Below are positions 18,092-28,567 of a stretch of DNA of 64,000 nt, in pieces (the stretch's first letter is position 1; each line of letters begins with the position of its first letter). Source of the DNA: Symsagittifera roscoffensis. Its lineage: Eukaryota; Xenacoelomorpha; Acoela; Convolutidae. Under the pieces are notes generated by a model that was given only the letters and a program-made list of their open reading frames with translations, was not told the origin of the DNA and did no database searches. The stretch is taken from positions 56,204,467-56,268,466 of the forward strand of contig NC_087068.1 of NCBI RefSeq assembly GCF_963678635.1, read 5' to 3'. The position numbers were made by a program, and so were the translations under genes.

Positions 18092-19472
18092 TTTTATTAC
18101 ATTACAACAACAACCCTACCACCTTGACACCCCCACCATAAACCAAATTTCATCCACAATAGATTCATCCAACCCTACTACCCCTACACCCTCTTCAATT
18201 TATACCGAATCATTAGCACCATCATCCACATCTACTGAATCTTCACTCAGCACTAATAGAGCTTACCGCACTTTTAAAAGAAAGTTCCCCAACCATCCTT
18301 TCCCAGCAAAACCAGGAACAGCCCGTGAATATATAAATCACCCAAATCACACTAATACAAAAGAATTTTTAGCTATCACCTTACCCTCATTTCCACAATA
18401 CACCTTAAACACCCCTCACGACACTAACGAAACACGTAACTTTGTAGACGAACACGTTTTAATGCCTACCTTTCCTTGGACCTCATATTATCATTTTACC
18501 AATCCCCTTTGCTTACCTTTATCTAACACTCACATCGATATAGAACGAAATAAAGACATGCTATATCGACTCACTACACCACTAACCCCTAGACAATTTA
18601 CTTACATAGGATATAAAAAATCACTAAAAACAGACACTGCACCCCGAGCTAACGAATATACGCTAGAATATTACGATCATAACATCATCAGAACTAACCA
18701 AGATCAATTCTTAGACGATGACCGCTTCGCTAACCCACAAATCACAGAAAAATTTTTCATTAAAACACCATATGTATTTACACTCAATATATTTGATCGC
18801 AAATTTGACCACATCATCTCAGAAGCACTAACAGACACGCAAGCCTACGAAAGTTTTAAAGAACGCTTCCAAATATTTTCACTAACCTTTCATTTCCTTG
18901 CACCACATGAAAGAGATCTGCACTGCTCACACGATATTATGTTGCGCACTAAACAAACTCACACATATACATATTATCGTTTTATCCAAAATCACTTCGA
19001 CCTACACACTCCCTCCAGACAACCACACCGCCGTTTTCAATTCATCAATTCCAAATACACCTCACCATTCTTTCTTAACTTCACATATTGCATTAAAGAT
19101 ACTAACCTTCATGGTCTTCTTCGAAATTATGATCCCATAACCCAAATGTATATTTTTTGTCCCATCACCAAGACCTTCAACGCAGAAGAATCCCGACCCT
19201 TCCTTCTCCCACACGAATTTGTTCAACCCATAGAAATCCCAATTTTAGAATTCATCCACAACACTAAATTCAATCACAAATTATATAATCTAATCCAAAA
19301 CACACCTTATGAGTTTGCAGTTGGCACTGAAGAACTAACCACCATTAAAGCACTTCATTTGCTTTGGCCACTGCTTCAAACTAAAAATATCATCCGCATC
19401 TTAGCTAAATTACTAACAACTTCAGATCTCATCCACGACATCTTCCCCCACGGTTTCTTCCCCGACGACTAA
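17967..19472 (+). CDS. Post-env ORF, main part, unknown protein
   Basis: Open for 501 codons from 17967; the first ATG is 18462 (336 residues). The N-terminal 160 residues are Ser/Thr/Pro-rich. From about 18260 the sequence becomes basic and then a globular, Phe/His/Tyr-rich domain of some 330 residues (for example HFLAPHERDLHCSHD) with no match I recognise. It ends TAA/TAG-free until 19472. It may form one protein of about 600 residues with the part at 17672, interrupted by a +1 shift. A protein of this size after env is unusual for a Ty3/gypsy element. The layout of a disordered P/S/T part followed by a globular part mirrors the ORF before env. Confidence 0.65.
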   Translation, partial: YPVPTNSTPSYASQVTPTYSSYHSDRSSNSPDTPQISPELDNFITLQQQPYHLDTPTINQISSTIDSSNPTTPTPSSIYTESLAPSSTSTESSLSTNRAYRTFKRKFPNHPFPAKPGTAREYINHPNHTNTKEFLAITLPSFPQYTLNTPHDTNETRNFVDEHVLMPTFPWTSYYHFTNPLCLPLSNTHIDIERNKDMLYRLTTPLTPRQFTYIGYKKSLKTDTAPRANEYTLEYYDHNIIRTNQDQFLDDDRFANPQITEKFFIKTPYVFTLNIFDRKFDHIISEALTDTQAYESFKERFQIFSLTFHFLAPHERDLHCSHDIMLRTKQTHTYTYYRFIQNHFDLHTPSRQPHRRFQFINSKYTSPFFLNFTYCIKDTNLHGLLRNYDPITQMYIFCPITKTFNAEESRPFLLPHEFVQPIEIPILEFIHNTKFNHKLYNLIQNTPYEFAVGTEELTTIKALHLLWPLLQTKNIIRILAKLLTTSDLIHDIFPHGFFPDD

Positions 19473-20534
19473 CAGGTAAATATGAATTATACATATTATT
19501 AACAAATTAAATTAAAATTAGAAACTAACCATTCTTAATTCATGTCTTCTTTAGAATTTTAGCCTTCATCCAACGATCATCTGAAAAATTCACAAAAGAA
19601 AATAAAAATTGAAAACTTCTTCAAACTATTTAAAACTCTATTAATTTTTTGCACCAAACAAATCACTAAAAATAATACCAATGCAGTAATTTAATTTATA
19701 AATTTTTTCCCAAATGCAGTAAATCTAATAATGATGAAAATTTGTAACTTAATTTTCCCCAACAACTAGCAGTAAATTTGCATTTCTATGTAATAAATTG
19801 ATAAAACAAAAATGCAGTACTAACCTTTTGATATTTCCATTCATTCGCACAAAGATTCTATCCACACTCGCACAGCTCGCCCACGAAGAATTGTTTAAAA
19901 TAATGAATTTCAGTTTCAAGCTTTCACACTCAACAACTCTAACACACGATAACAAGTTTCAAACTTTCCTTTAACCCGGTTGGAAAGGAATTATATACTA
20001 AACAACACTAACCAACGCAGCTTACTAAACACCACAAATCATAGAATAACAGCATGACTAAGAAAAGGAAACCAACGGTACCCGAACCGGATTAACCCAG
20101 TTTAAAACTGGATAATTTATTCTTTTGAAGACTATTATAAAGTCTAAGAAAGAAATAATAAAACACAAAAAAGTCGAAAGACAAACCCATACCAAAAAAT
20201 ATTTGATTTTTGAAAAAAGGACACAACCAACAAAACATAAGAAAAACCACAACAAACCCAACACAAAACGTTGTCACATAACAGGACCTCTCACAAAAAC
20301 CGCATGCAATCATACTCCCACTCCTGGCCTAACCCACCAGAAGAGGACGTCCTGAGCATGCTCTATAGCCGGCCTAACCCACCGTGCTACATCCACGCTT
20401 TGTGACCACACTCCTATTTTTAATAAGAGCTACTCAAGGGTGAGTAACTCTTCAAAATAACTGAACTAAAACAAAAAGCTTTTGTGAAAACAACTAACCA
20501 AAATCATAACTAAAACATTAAACTAATAAAAATT
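19473..20534 (+). other. Noncoding 3' region of the retroelement
   Basis: AT-rich, with ATGCAGTAA-like motifs near 19680, 19712, 19768 and 19810. A more GC-rich patch at 20320-20400 has two CCTAACCCACC repeats around short palindromes (GGACGTCC, GAGCATGCTC). The Lys-rich 76-aa ORF at 20125-20355 is unrecognised and may be chance. Minus ORFs 19749-19955 and 20058-20313 are not supported. Confidence 0.4.
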
Positions 20535-21011
20535 TTATAAAACGTAAATTATATCTTGCAGTATATAGATCAGCATACAACACCAAAGACGAACATCCAA
20601 AGACAAGATGACCCCACAACACTCGAAAAAGAATGGCCAACCACAATCAATATGCCGCCCACAATCACAACTCAAAGGATTTAGAGTACGACTTGACTTC
20701 GCAGAAAAGGACTTCATTGAACTAGAACAATGACCACCTCGATGTTCAAGTATACGTACAGATCCGAGTAACCAGGCATCCTCTCCACACACAATCTCCA
20801 CGCCATTCCCAGACAAGGTCAAACACAAAAGAAGTTCTCTACATGAAACGGAAAAACCTGTCATAGCCAACCATTCTGAAATCAGATTTGAGTTTGTTGC
20901 GAAAACCCAGTCGTTGTCTTGAGAAGACACAACGATTGAATCTGGGACTTCTCTAATAAGAAAACCCAGAAGAAATAAGATGTTCGCCAAATACCAACGT
21001 CCATCATCCAT
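20535..21011 (-). CDS. Antisense ORF near the 3' LTR, Methyltransf_FA-like
   Basis: 158 residues on the minus strand, the only sizeable ORF in this stretch on either strand. Residues 7-20 form a signal-peptide-like core (YLANILFLLGFLI). The middle, with FSVSCRELLLCL followed by EIVCGEDAWLLGSVRI, has the spacing of the Methyltransf_FA (farnesoic acid O-methyltransferase-like) domain found in invertebrate secreted and membrane proteins: a beta strand, a polar gap, then EIVIGG-x-x-N-x-x-S-x-IR. The last 60 residues fit less well. Composition is richer in G+C than the rest of the element. It ends about 50 bases before the 3' LTR. It could be a captured host fragment, functional or not. Confidence 0.45.
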   Translation of the reverse strand: MDDGRWYLANILFLLGFLIREVPDSIVVSSQDNDWVFATNSNLISEWLAMTGFSVSCRELLLCLTLSGNGVEIVCGEDAWLLGSVRILEHRGGHCSSSMKSFSAKSSRTLNPLSCDCGRHIDCGWPFFFECCGVILSLDVRLWCCMLIYILQDIIYVL

Positions 21012-21063
21012 CCTTTGAATTGCAGAAAGACTATTCTAAAAAATTCTGTAAAATCCGGATGGG

Positions 21064-21473
21064 TGGAACCTGATCTAAACTACATTTTATGATTGGATAA
21101 ATTAGATATTTTACCACTGTAAAGTATTTAATATTAACCAATCATGATCCATCTAACTAACAACCCACTTATTTGTAAGTGCTGAAATTACTTGTAATTT
21201 CAGCACCAGAGAGATTTGAATTTAACTTAGAAATTAGTTGACTCTCCAAGAAGACTTCAGCAGCCGCAATAAACCAGTATACCCTAGATCTATTGAGCCT
21301 AGCAGAGACTAGTTAAACAACCTGAGACTAGATAGTATAAGAGTAAGATTAGGATCGGTATTAGACTAAGAAGTTGCACGAACCTATCCGGCCGAAAATA
21401 AGATAGCGTGACGAGCAGACGGTGTACCCTATCCGAAATTACTCTATGAGTTATACACTTCGGTTCTAACTCA
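21064..21473 (+). repeat. 3' LTR (410 bp)
   Basis: Identical to the 5' LTR over all 410 bases. The sequence just before it (CCGGATGGG) is only weakly purine-rich, so the polypurine tract is not clear. The hairpin lies at 21179-21206. Confidence 0.93.
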
Positions 21474-21477
21474 TTTC
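21474..21477. repeat. Target site duplication, right
   Basis: TTTC, matching 2580-2583. Confidence 0.75.
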
Positions 21478-24400
21478 GTACTTGGAGGTAAAACCGGGTA
21501 ATTCAAAACTTTTTAGATGTTGAGCAGTCAGGTCATCCGAGCTCTAGAGAAAAAATTTGCATCTAAATGTGCTTCAGAATGCAACTTACTGATTTGTCCT
21601 TTTTGCAGAAAATGCTTTCCTTGATCCAGATGAGTTGGCTAGTTGTCCGCTGCTACCAAAAGCAAAAGCTTTAAGTTGAAGAAACGCAATAGCATGGGAT
21701 AAAGCGAGAAATATGCGTACATTCTGATTTCAATTTGGTAACATTCAGCTGAAAGCGGCATCATTTTTTTCGAGTCCAGCCTTCAATTTTTGTGGAAGTC
21801 AAATTACAATTCCACAAAGAGACAAAATGAACTTCGTTATCACCCACGTATTTCAATCGGTCACACGGTCAATAGAATTTTAGCATAAATATAACTAAAA
21901 ATTTGTCACTAATAATTTCATGCTGAATAATGGCAATGATTTGCAATGATATTGAAAATTTTAAAATGTTTAAATACTTGCCGCTAAGAAAATTGAAGCA
22001 AGACTGATTTCAAAATGTGTAATTTGAAATTAATATTGTAAAAATTGGTCAGAAATTACTTGTAACCGCAAAGTGGCTCTTGTAAAACACTTTGCTTCCA
22101 ACTAATTTTTTTTTGCTAATTGTTCGTGTTGCTCTGCAATGTGCGATTTAAGCATCGTTATAGCTAGCTACCAACAGAATCTCCAAAGTCCGCTCAAAAC
22201 TAGTAGACAACAAACGGTTGGTCGCAAGTGTCATTTTTTTGCAAGATTGATAGGAAAAGAATTATAAAAGAAGTGCGGCAAGCAAAATTATGCTATCAAA
22301 GTTAATGCAACATCAGCAAATGGCTAAGACTTATTTCGGAGCTCAAAAAAGAAAAAAAATTAAAAAAAAACGATCAAGAGGAATTGAGCATAAGTAATGG
22401 ATATCAATATTTAGCGTTTTCATTAATTTGTCTAAAGTTTTTGCCGGGTGTCAAAAAGCTTAGATTTAAAAAGTTAGGTTGAAACAAAGTTTTCTACTTT
22501 TGTCTGAAGTTTCGATTAGTTGCAAAACTCTCTAGAAAATTCTAGAAAACTTTTGAATTTTTCTTTGTATATATTACTCAGCTAAAAAAAAATTATGGAA
22601 GGTGAGTTGAACCCTAACTTCAGAAGTTTCATCAGAAGCTCCTTAAGCCTAGCAGTGCAATGGTAATCTATGGAACTATGGAACTCAATTTGCGATGCTT
22701 GTTTCGTGGATCACTTAAGGACAAATGGCATTCATTGAAAAATACTTTTCTTCTTTTCACACACTTTATTAGAGTTCCTAAATAGGATTGTTTTTGTTTT
22801 CGATCTCCAACAAGCTAATGCATTTTGAAGCGGCGATTAAAACAAAGAAAAATGACAAGGTTTTGGCTTATTCTGTGGAATAATGCATGTAAAAGCCATC
22901 ACAAATGTTCGAATGGAGCAGAGTCAAATCTGACTGTCAAAAAGAAGAAAAAAATCATCCAACTAAACTTAAAAACCGAAATGTTGATCAATTAGAAAAC
23001 GGTTTTGAGCAAATACTAACAAAGAGTTGAACTCAAGTTTTAATATGGAATGTTGTTACATGATTGAATATCCAATCGACTTAATCTTCTTATGATAAAG
23101 TCAGTATCCATAACTAAATAACTACAAAACGCTATTCGGTTTTATATCAGTAATCTTATTGCAATCATTCTGTAGACTTTTTAAATGTTTAATTCAAATA
23201 AGAAGTTGAATTCAATACCGTTATGTTTTACGTGGTTTTTTCATGGATGATTTGTGACTGATATTTCAAGTTTGATTTTTGAAGTTAAAGCTTTCCGCAA
23301 ATCGTCAACAGCTCTTCAAAATTGAAGGATTTAATAGAAAATTGATCTTTTGAACACAATGTTTTGAAATTAAACGTGTAAAAGGGTGCTCTCTATGCAA
23401 TCTTAGGCAGTCAGGCACATTTCTCGTCTATATCCGATTTAAAAGAAGAATCCCTAATTTCCTTACAGTATTCTTAAAAGTACAAGAAAATAATATGTAT
23501 ATTTCTTAAATAAATTTAGCTTTTTTAGTTTAGAAGCAAATTCTTCCCTTCTCGAAGAAAATGAAAAAACTGAAAATAATTATAATTTGGAAACTAAAAA
23601 ACAGAATCAAACAAATGTTTTTAAGTTGCTGAATTTAAAAATTTGAATTACAGAAGTTGCATTAAATTTGACGAGCAGTTCCTACTTTTTGTTTTCTTTT
23701 CTACTTGAAAAAGAAACTTTAAACTATAGTTTTTTTACCCATTAAGAATTTAAATTTCTTTTAAAGTCGCGCGAATCGACCCATTGCAATGACTACTTGT
23801 GGTACCTGGTTTCGAGTGGAAAACAAAATGATGAAAGAAAAAAAATCACCCGGATACAAAGTTCCTACGCAGCAAATATCGGCCGGAAGAAATACATCTC
23901 ATGGATTTTACAATTCAAATTTCTAGGTTTTTGTGAAAGTGTTCAAACGAATAAAAAATCCTGGACCAATTAAGGGGGATCAGCGGCAGCGAGTAAAGCA
24001 AGAAGATTTTAAGTCAGCTGTGAATACTAAACTTTTAGTTTAAGTTAAGTTCTGAAGCTTTATTTAGTTCAATCTCGCTCCAGCAATAGAGAAAATTTTA
24101 AGTTTGAACATGAAAAATAGTTTTTTTTTGCAATTCCTCCCAGAATTTAAGATTTGATGAACCAAATTTTGTTATTGTATTCTGAGCGCTCCTTTACAGG
24201 AACTTCAATTTGTTCAAGGGTTAGAAAGTTATTTTCTAAAGTTGAATTCAAAATAATTTCATCTTTTTTCTTTTTTCTTATACATGAATTTAAAGTTTAG
24301 GTGTTCACAAGTGGCGTTACATTTCATGATTCTTATTTTGTACAAGTACCTGCACTTGTTTTCTAAATGCCACTATGCTTTGTGCTACTATTAACAAGTT

Positions 24401-24525
24401 TTGACAAGGCTTTTTTTTTTACTTTTTTCAAACAATTGCGGGCAAAACTTGAAAAAATCGAGTAATTTCAATATTTTTTTTCAATTTCAAAAATAATGGC
24501 CCTTTTCCGGACCCATCCCCTTTTT
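21478..24525. other. AT-rich flank between retroelement and family A copy
   Basis: No exon or RNA gene that I can support. Around 23780-23930 it resembles 62340-62500 (a shared TTGTGGYACCTG and AAGTTCCTMC stretch), so it probably holds an old dispersed repeat. Confidence 0.4.
23780..23930 (+). repeat. Dispersed repeat, copy 1 (family D)
   Basis: Shares order and spacing of several short blocks with 62340-62500: TTGTGGTACCTGGTTT, GTGGAAAAC, CACCCG, AAGTTCCT and a GG(C)CGGAA block. Diverged, ends unknown. Confidence 0.4.
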
Positions 24526-25092
24526 TTGTTCCGACTTTCAAGGAAATTGCGGAATAAAAATTATGCTTGGTGTGGGTTTTGTGTTCAGTCATTTTTTGAA
24601 CTTTTTTTTGCTATTTTTGACAGTTTTTTTATAGCATCTGAAAGATATTGACGTAATTTTTATATTGTATTTTTTTAAATTGTGATTTTATATTATAATT
24701 TATATTGTCGTAAGCTCAAATTGAAAATAAAATTTTTTATCTATGTTCAGTTTTTGTGTAGTTATGGGGGTTTGAAAATTGCTAATTTGACAAAGTTGGG
24801 GAAAATAACGCGCGATAAACTGCGTTTTTTTTAAACGCGCAAGTGGCTGACTAATGCGTTCCAAATGGAAATCAGGAGAGTCATTTGAACGCCCTATTTT
24901 GACTCAACATGCTAAACACATCCCTTCACAGTGTACATTAGCGTGAGGGTTGATAAAACGAAGAAAAAATAAAAAAACAAAAAGTTTTTTTTTCATTTGT
25001 GTGTACACTTTGTCAACCAAAATTTTTTTGAGTCGAGCTTAAAGTGCAGTCGGAGAATTCAGGGATTTAGCCTGATATACGAGCACTCTTCT
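24526..25092 (-). repeat. Diverged family A element, inverted
   Basis: Starts TTGTTCCGACTTTC and ends TATACGAGCACTCTT, the reverse of the family A ends at 351-1951. The internal CGCGCGATAAA palindrome remnant is present near 24810. Confidence 0.65.
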
Positions 25093-26361
25093 CTGATTTT
25101 TTAATTGTCTTACCTAATGCTATGACCAATGGCGCGATGTTATGATGTAAGGTATGAAGTTCAAATCTGTTCATTATTTAAAAAAATTGTTTACCATGCC
25201 AAGCGTCAATGCCTTATAACGACCCTAAAGCAGTTCTTCAAAATTGAAATTGGAAGACGGGGAAAAGTAGGAAAAAGTTGGAATCATTTCATTGTTTTTG
25301 TTTCTAGCCTGAAAATGTTATTTTTTTTGTTGCAAATATCCTTTTTACAAAAGAAACAAAAAACCTAATCATGAGATTTGGGAATAGCTCTTAAGTGATG
25401 GAACTTTAGTTGTGTATAATTATGATGATCTTTGCACGGAATTTTTATTCAACGCAAGATTGATTTTATACGGATATTATTTTAATAATGCGGATAATAA
25501 AATAACGATTTCAACAATATGTTTTGACCGCTTTCCTGTTTTTCCTCATTTTTTCCCGAAAATTGTTGAGTCGTGTTATCTATTGTCCTAAATTTTTGAC
25601 GAAATATTTTGGATTATTGGTCTATATTTTTTTAATCTCATTTCTAGTGAGGAAAACTGCGATTGCAAATCGGCCAAGGAAGAACGTCGGCTGTGTGACC
25701 TGCTCGAGTCAAGATTGCCCAAATATTCTCCCTCAACTGACATGGAAAAAAATACTGTGTACATCTGCGTTTACCTATTTTAGGTAGATTAAGGCCGAAT
25801 GGCCAAATAAGCTACACGATTTTGAAACAATGCATATATGAATATTTCGAAAACAGAACTGCTGATCGCTGAGCAGTTATCACCAAAAGTATCTGGCCAT
25901 AATTATTTTTGCTGACGCAACAACAAAAAGAAATATTGGACAATTTTTTACCACAAGCTTTAAATTTTGTTCCGACTTTTGAAAATTGAAGCAGACTTGC
26001 AATTTATACATTTATGGTTTGATTTTGACAGCTAAAAATTTGTTGTTTACCAAATTTGTGTCCAAAAAACTAATTGAGATCACTTAAATAGCAGTCGAAA
26101 CCTTCGGGGCTTTGCCCAGGTCTACCAGCAGTCTTGGTCAGAATCACAATATAGTTTTTTGTAGATATACAGACAGTTGGCTTCCAGGTATTTATGACAA
26201 ACTATTCTATCCTCAACGCGCTGAGTGATCAAGTTTGAATAAAAACAGACCAAGAGTTCTTATAAACAGTTTAAGATAGTTCAAATTGGTAATAAACTCA
26301 GGTTGATAAAGGTGTTTTGTAAGTACTGATAAGGACTGGAAATTTTCGAAGCTATCATCAC
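25093..26361. other. Upstream region of the glutamate receptor gene
   Basis: The ORFs at 25129-25368 and 25524-25787 match nothing known to me. No promoter motif can be fixed. Any 5' untranslated exon would lie here or further left. Confidence 0.4.
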
Positions 26362-27264
26362 ATGAAAATGAAGTTCAACAGAATCGTTTTGACTTTTTAT
26401 ATTTTCATAAATTTGGAAATTGCACTTATTTCGACACGATCAGTTTTATTAGCAGTAGACACAGAGTATACATTTCACTTCACGAAAAACTGGTCTCAAA
26501 TTAAATCTGCATTCGGCTTAATGGACGTTATGATTCATGAGTCTTCATGCACGGAAACCAGTTATAGTTTGATAAGTTATATTTGTTCCGATTCGTATAA
26601 ATTAGCTGCAGTTGTTGCTATGACTTGCGATGCCAAGTTCCATGAAGTTGTCAACTTCACTGGAAAAGCTTCGATTCCAATCTTAAGAGTTCCGTTTGGT
26701 TACGAATCTAAATTCGATTCATCAACAAGTTCTTACAAAGTTTATAAAAAATCTAAAGTTTTTGCGTTTACTACCAACTGGTCCGAAGCTCTAAATCAGT
26801 TATTGATTCAACTCGAAGCGCACGGAGTTGTCTTTGTTTATAATGAAAGTATTCTACCGTCTCGGGTTTTGTCGGACTTGACGAACAAGTTTCTAAGTCG
26901 TGTTAACGCGAGTCTAGCGTATAATTTTGATGGAATCGATCAGCCAATAGCAATCGAGTATGCCCGATTTGTTGTCAAAAGGATCAACACACTTCGTAGT
27001 TTGTATTCGACTGTCGTGTTGGTTTTGTCGTCGGGTCAGATTGTCCAGTTTATGGATGTGGCTTCCGACTCTGGCTTCAATTTAGAAGGGATTAAATGGG
27101 TGCTGGCGAACCCATATTTGACCTCTGATGACCTCGTCAGAACAGGTATAGACAGGGATCTTTTTCAGGCGACCAAATTGATGATTTTCCGATTTTTTTC
27201 AAAACAAAAGTCATCAATGTGCCAAAACATGTCAACACTGGCGTTAAAGTTTCATGTTTTTTGA
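26362..27264 (+). CDS. Ionotropic glutamate receptor, exon 1: signal peptide and amino-terminal domain
   Basis: Open for 300 codons from ATG 26362. Residues 8-25 form a signal peptide (IVLTFYIFINLEIALIST). The rest has the periplasmic-binding-protein-like fold pattern of iGluR amino-terminal domains, with several N-glycosylation sites. The true 3' end is unclear. A donor-like ACAG|GTATAG at 27146 fits the phase of the next exon, but coding-like sequence continues to about 27190, so some exons may be missing from my model. It assembles receptor subunits on the outside of the membrane. It is + strand and in order with all exons to the right. Confidence 0.72.
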   Translation: MKMKFNRIVLTFYIFINLEIALISTRSVLLAVDTEYTFHFTKNWSQIKSAFGLMDVMIHESSCTETSYSLISYICSDSYKLAAVVAMTCDAKFHEVVNFTGKASIPILRVPFGYESKFDSSTSSYKVYKKSKVFAFTTNWSEALNQLLIQLEAHGVVFVYNESILPSRVLSDLTNKFLSRVNASLAYNFDGIDQPIAIEYARFVVKRINTLRSLYSTVVLVLSSGQIVQFMDVASDSGFNLEGIKWVLANPYLTSDDLVRTGIDRDLFQATKLMIFRFFSKQKSSMCQNMSTLALKFHVF

Positions 27265-28052
27265 GCGCTCAAAAACCATCTCAATATTATTATGCTTAAG
27301 AAGGGTTTTAATGTTCTTCGAGGAAGTTTTTGGATGGTGAGTGTGAGGGTTCTACTTCTTTAGCAGAGACCATAATTAAAACCTCATTTCCCAATCTAAA
27401 AATAAAAAAACTTTGATTTCGTTTTGCATGAATCAGTATAGCTGAGATTTCCCTCAGTTTGAGTAGGGAAAACGGTATTGTAAAATTCGAATATTGAATT
27501 AGATATGATATATAAATAGATAGAATAGAGTAATGAATAAATGATTAACGAATCCAGAATTGAAGTATTGTTTAATGTTTTTATGTTTTATGACTAGATT
27601 TCACACTTAAGACTTTCGCAAGTGACCACCTCAGATTCTCAAGTGACAAACGATTTAGCTGGTGAGATTTGTCCTTGAATCAATTTACTACACTATAAGT
27701 AGATAATTAGGACATAGTTAGATAAATAGAATATAATGAGGTACCGAAGGTCGCCTCATGACAATAGCAGACTTCAGGGTTTGAGCGGACTTTCTACAAT
27801 CTAAGGGATTCTAACATCTGACCAACCAAAATTTCCTTCCGTTTTAATATCATTCCTATTTGCTCGATCAACCTTTTTGTCTAAAGGCGACTTTGGCCCC
27901 AATATTTACCAAATTGAGGAAGTCGCGTAGTTTTGGAGGCCAATAAGATTTTTTTTTGAAAATCCGCAACCTCGAAAATTTTTTTGATTCCTGCCAGAGT
28001 GAAACAATATTTCGTTTATCTGCAGTGCAACGCATGTTTTAAAATGTTCATA
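27265..28052. other. Intron sequence
   Basis: No exon seen. An inverted fragment resembling the hAT-like family lies at about 27945-27990. Confidence 0.4.
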
Positions 28053-28275
28053 TTGAGGGGCGGATCTAGGGTTTTTCGAGAGAGAGCGGATTTTCAAAAA
28101 AAATTCGAAGATTTTGTCGACCTTTTTTTTAGTTCGACCAAATTGATTTTCCGAAACCTCCCAAAGCACTAATAAGACCCTTTTTCGGTCATTTGAAAAT
28201 TTTGAAAAAAACAGGCCAAGAAAAGGCGTTTTAGGCAGTTTTTGGAAAATTTAGGCAGACCCTAAATCTTTGAAC
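28053..28275 (+). repeat. Diverged hAT-like element (family B)
   Basis: Starts GAGGGGCGGATCTAGG and continues with a GCGGATTTTCAAAAAAAA block, GTCGACC and GACCAAATTGATTTTCCG as in the better copy at 52004-52397. The right end is degraded. Confidence 0.6.
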
Positions 28276-28293
28276 TAGCCCCCCGGGTTTTAG

Positions 28294-28567
28294 TGAGAAT
28301 GGGACCAATGATTGCAATGAGTCAATCAATCTCCGACTCAGAATTCATGTCGAACAATTACGTCTCTCTACCCGAAACGAAGTTGAACGACATCCGAAAA
28401 GCACCGACGAGAACTTACGCATCTAACCAGCTGATAGCCGTGATATCTAAACTTACAGCAAATCCCGACATGGTTGGTCTGTTTCCGGCTGTGAGGAGGT
28501 CATCCGGATCCTGTTTTGGTCCTAATGACGGACGAGAAGAAGCATCATTCTCGATGGAACAATTAGC
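28294..28567 (+). CDS. Glutamate receptor, exon 2: amino-terminal domain continued
   Basis: Acceptor GGGTTTTAG at 28285-28293 and a perfect donor GTAAGT at 28568. It starts with two bases of a split codon and ends phase 2. About 91 residues with MGPMIAMSQ and SNQLIAVISKL stretches typical of the second lobe of the domain. The C-terminal part of the domain, about 40 to 60 residues, is expected before the next exon and I could not find it between 28568 and 33022. Confidence 0.7.

Larger units (their letters stand above)
2584..21473 (+). mobile_element. Complete 18.9-kb env-bearing Ty3/gypsy-like LTR retroelement
   Basis: Two identical 410-bp LTRs (TGGAACC...AACTCA) enclose an 18.07-kb internal region and are flanked by TTTC duplications. 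Order of parts: leader, small basic ORF, Gag with zinc knuckle, protease, RT-RNase H, integrase, two small membrane ORFs, a P/S/T-rich ORF, an envelope-like glycoprotein, a post-env ORF, a noncoding stretch and an antisense ORF. The RT, integrase GPY module and 4-bp duplication fit the Ty3/gypsy (Metaviridae) group. The internal + strand is strikingly rich in A and C and poor in G compared with the flanks. It is about three times the usual length for such elements. Identical LTRs mean a very recent insertion, yet several frames are interrupted (see the individual entries). Confidence 0.93.

Noticed and set aside
26362-27264. Stand-alone 300-residue gene
   Set aside because: It is the first part of an iGluR amino-terminal domain, and the remaining domains follow in order on the same strand.
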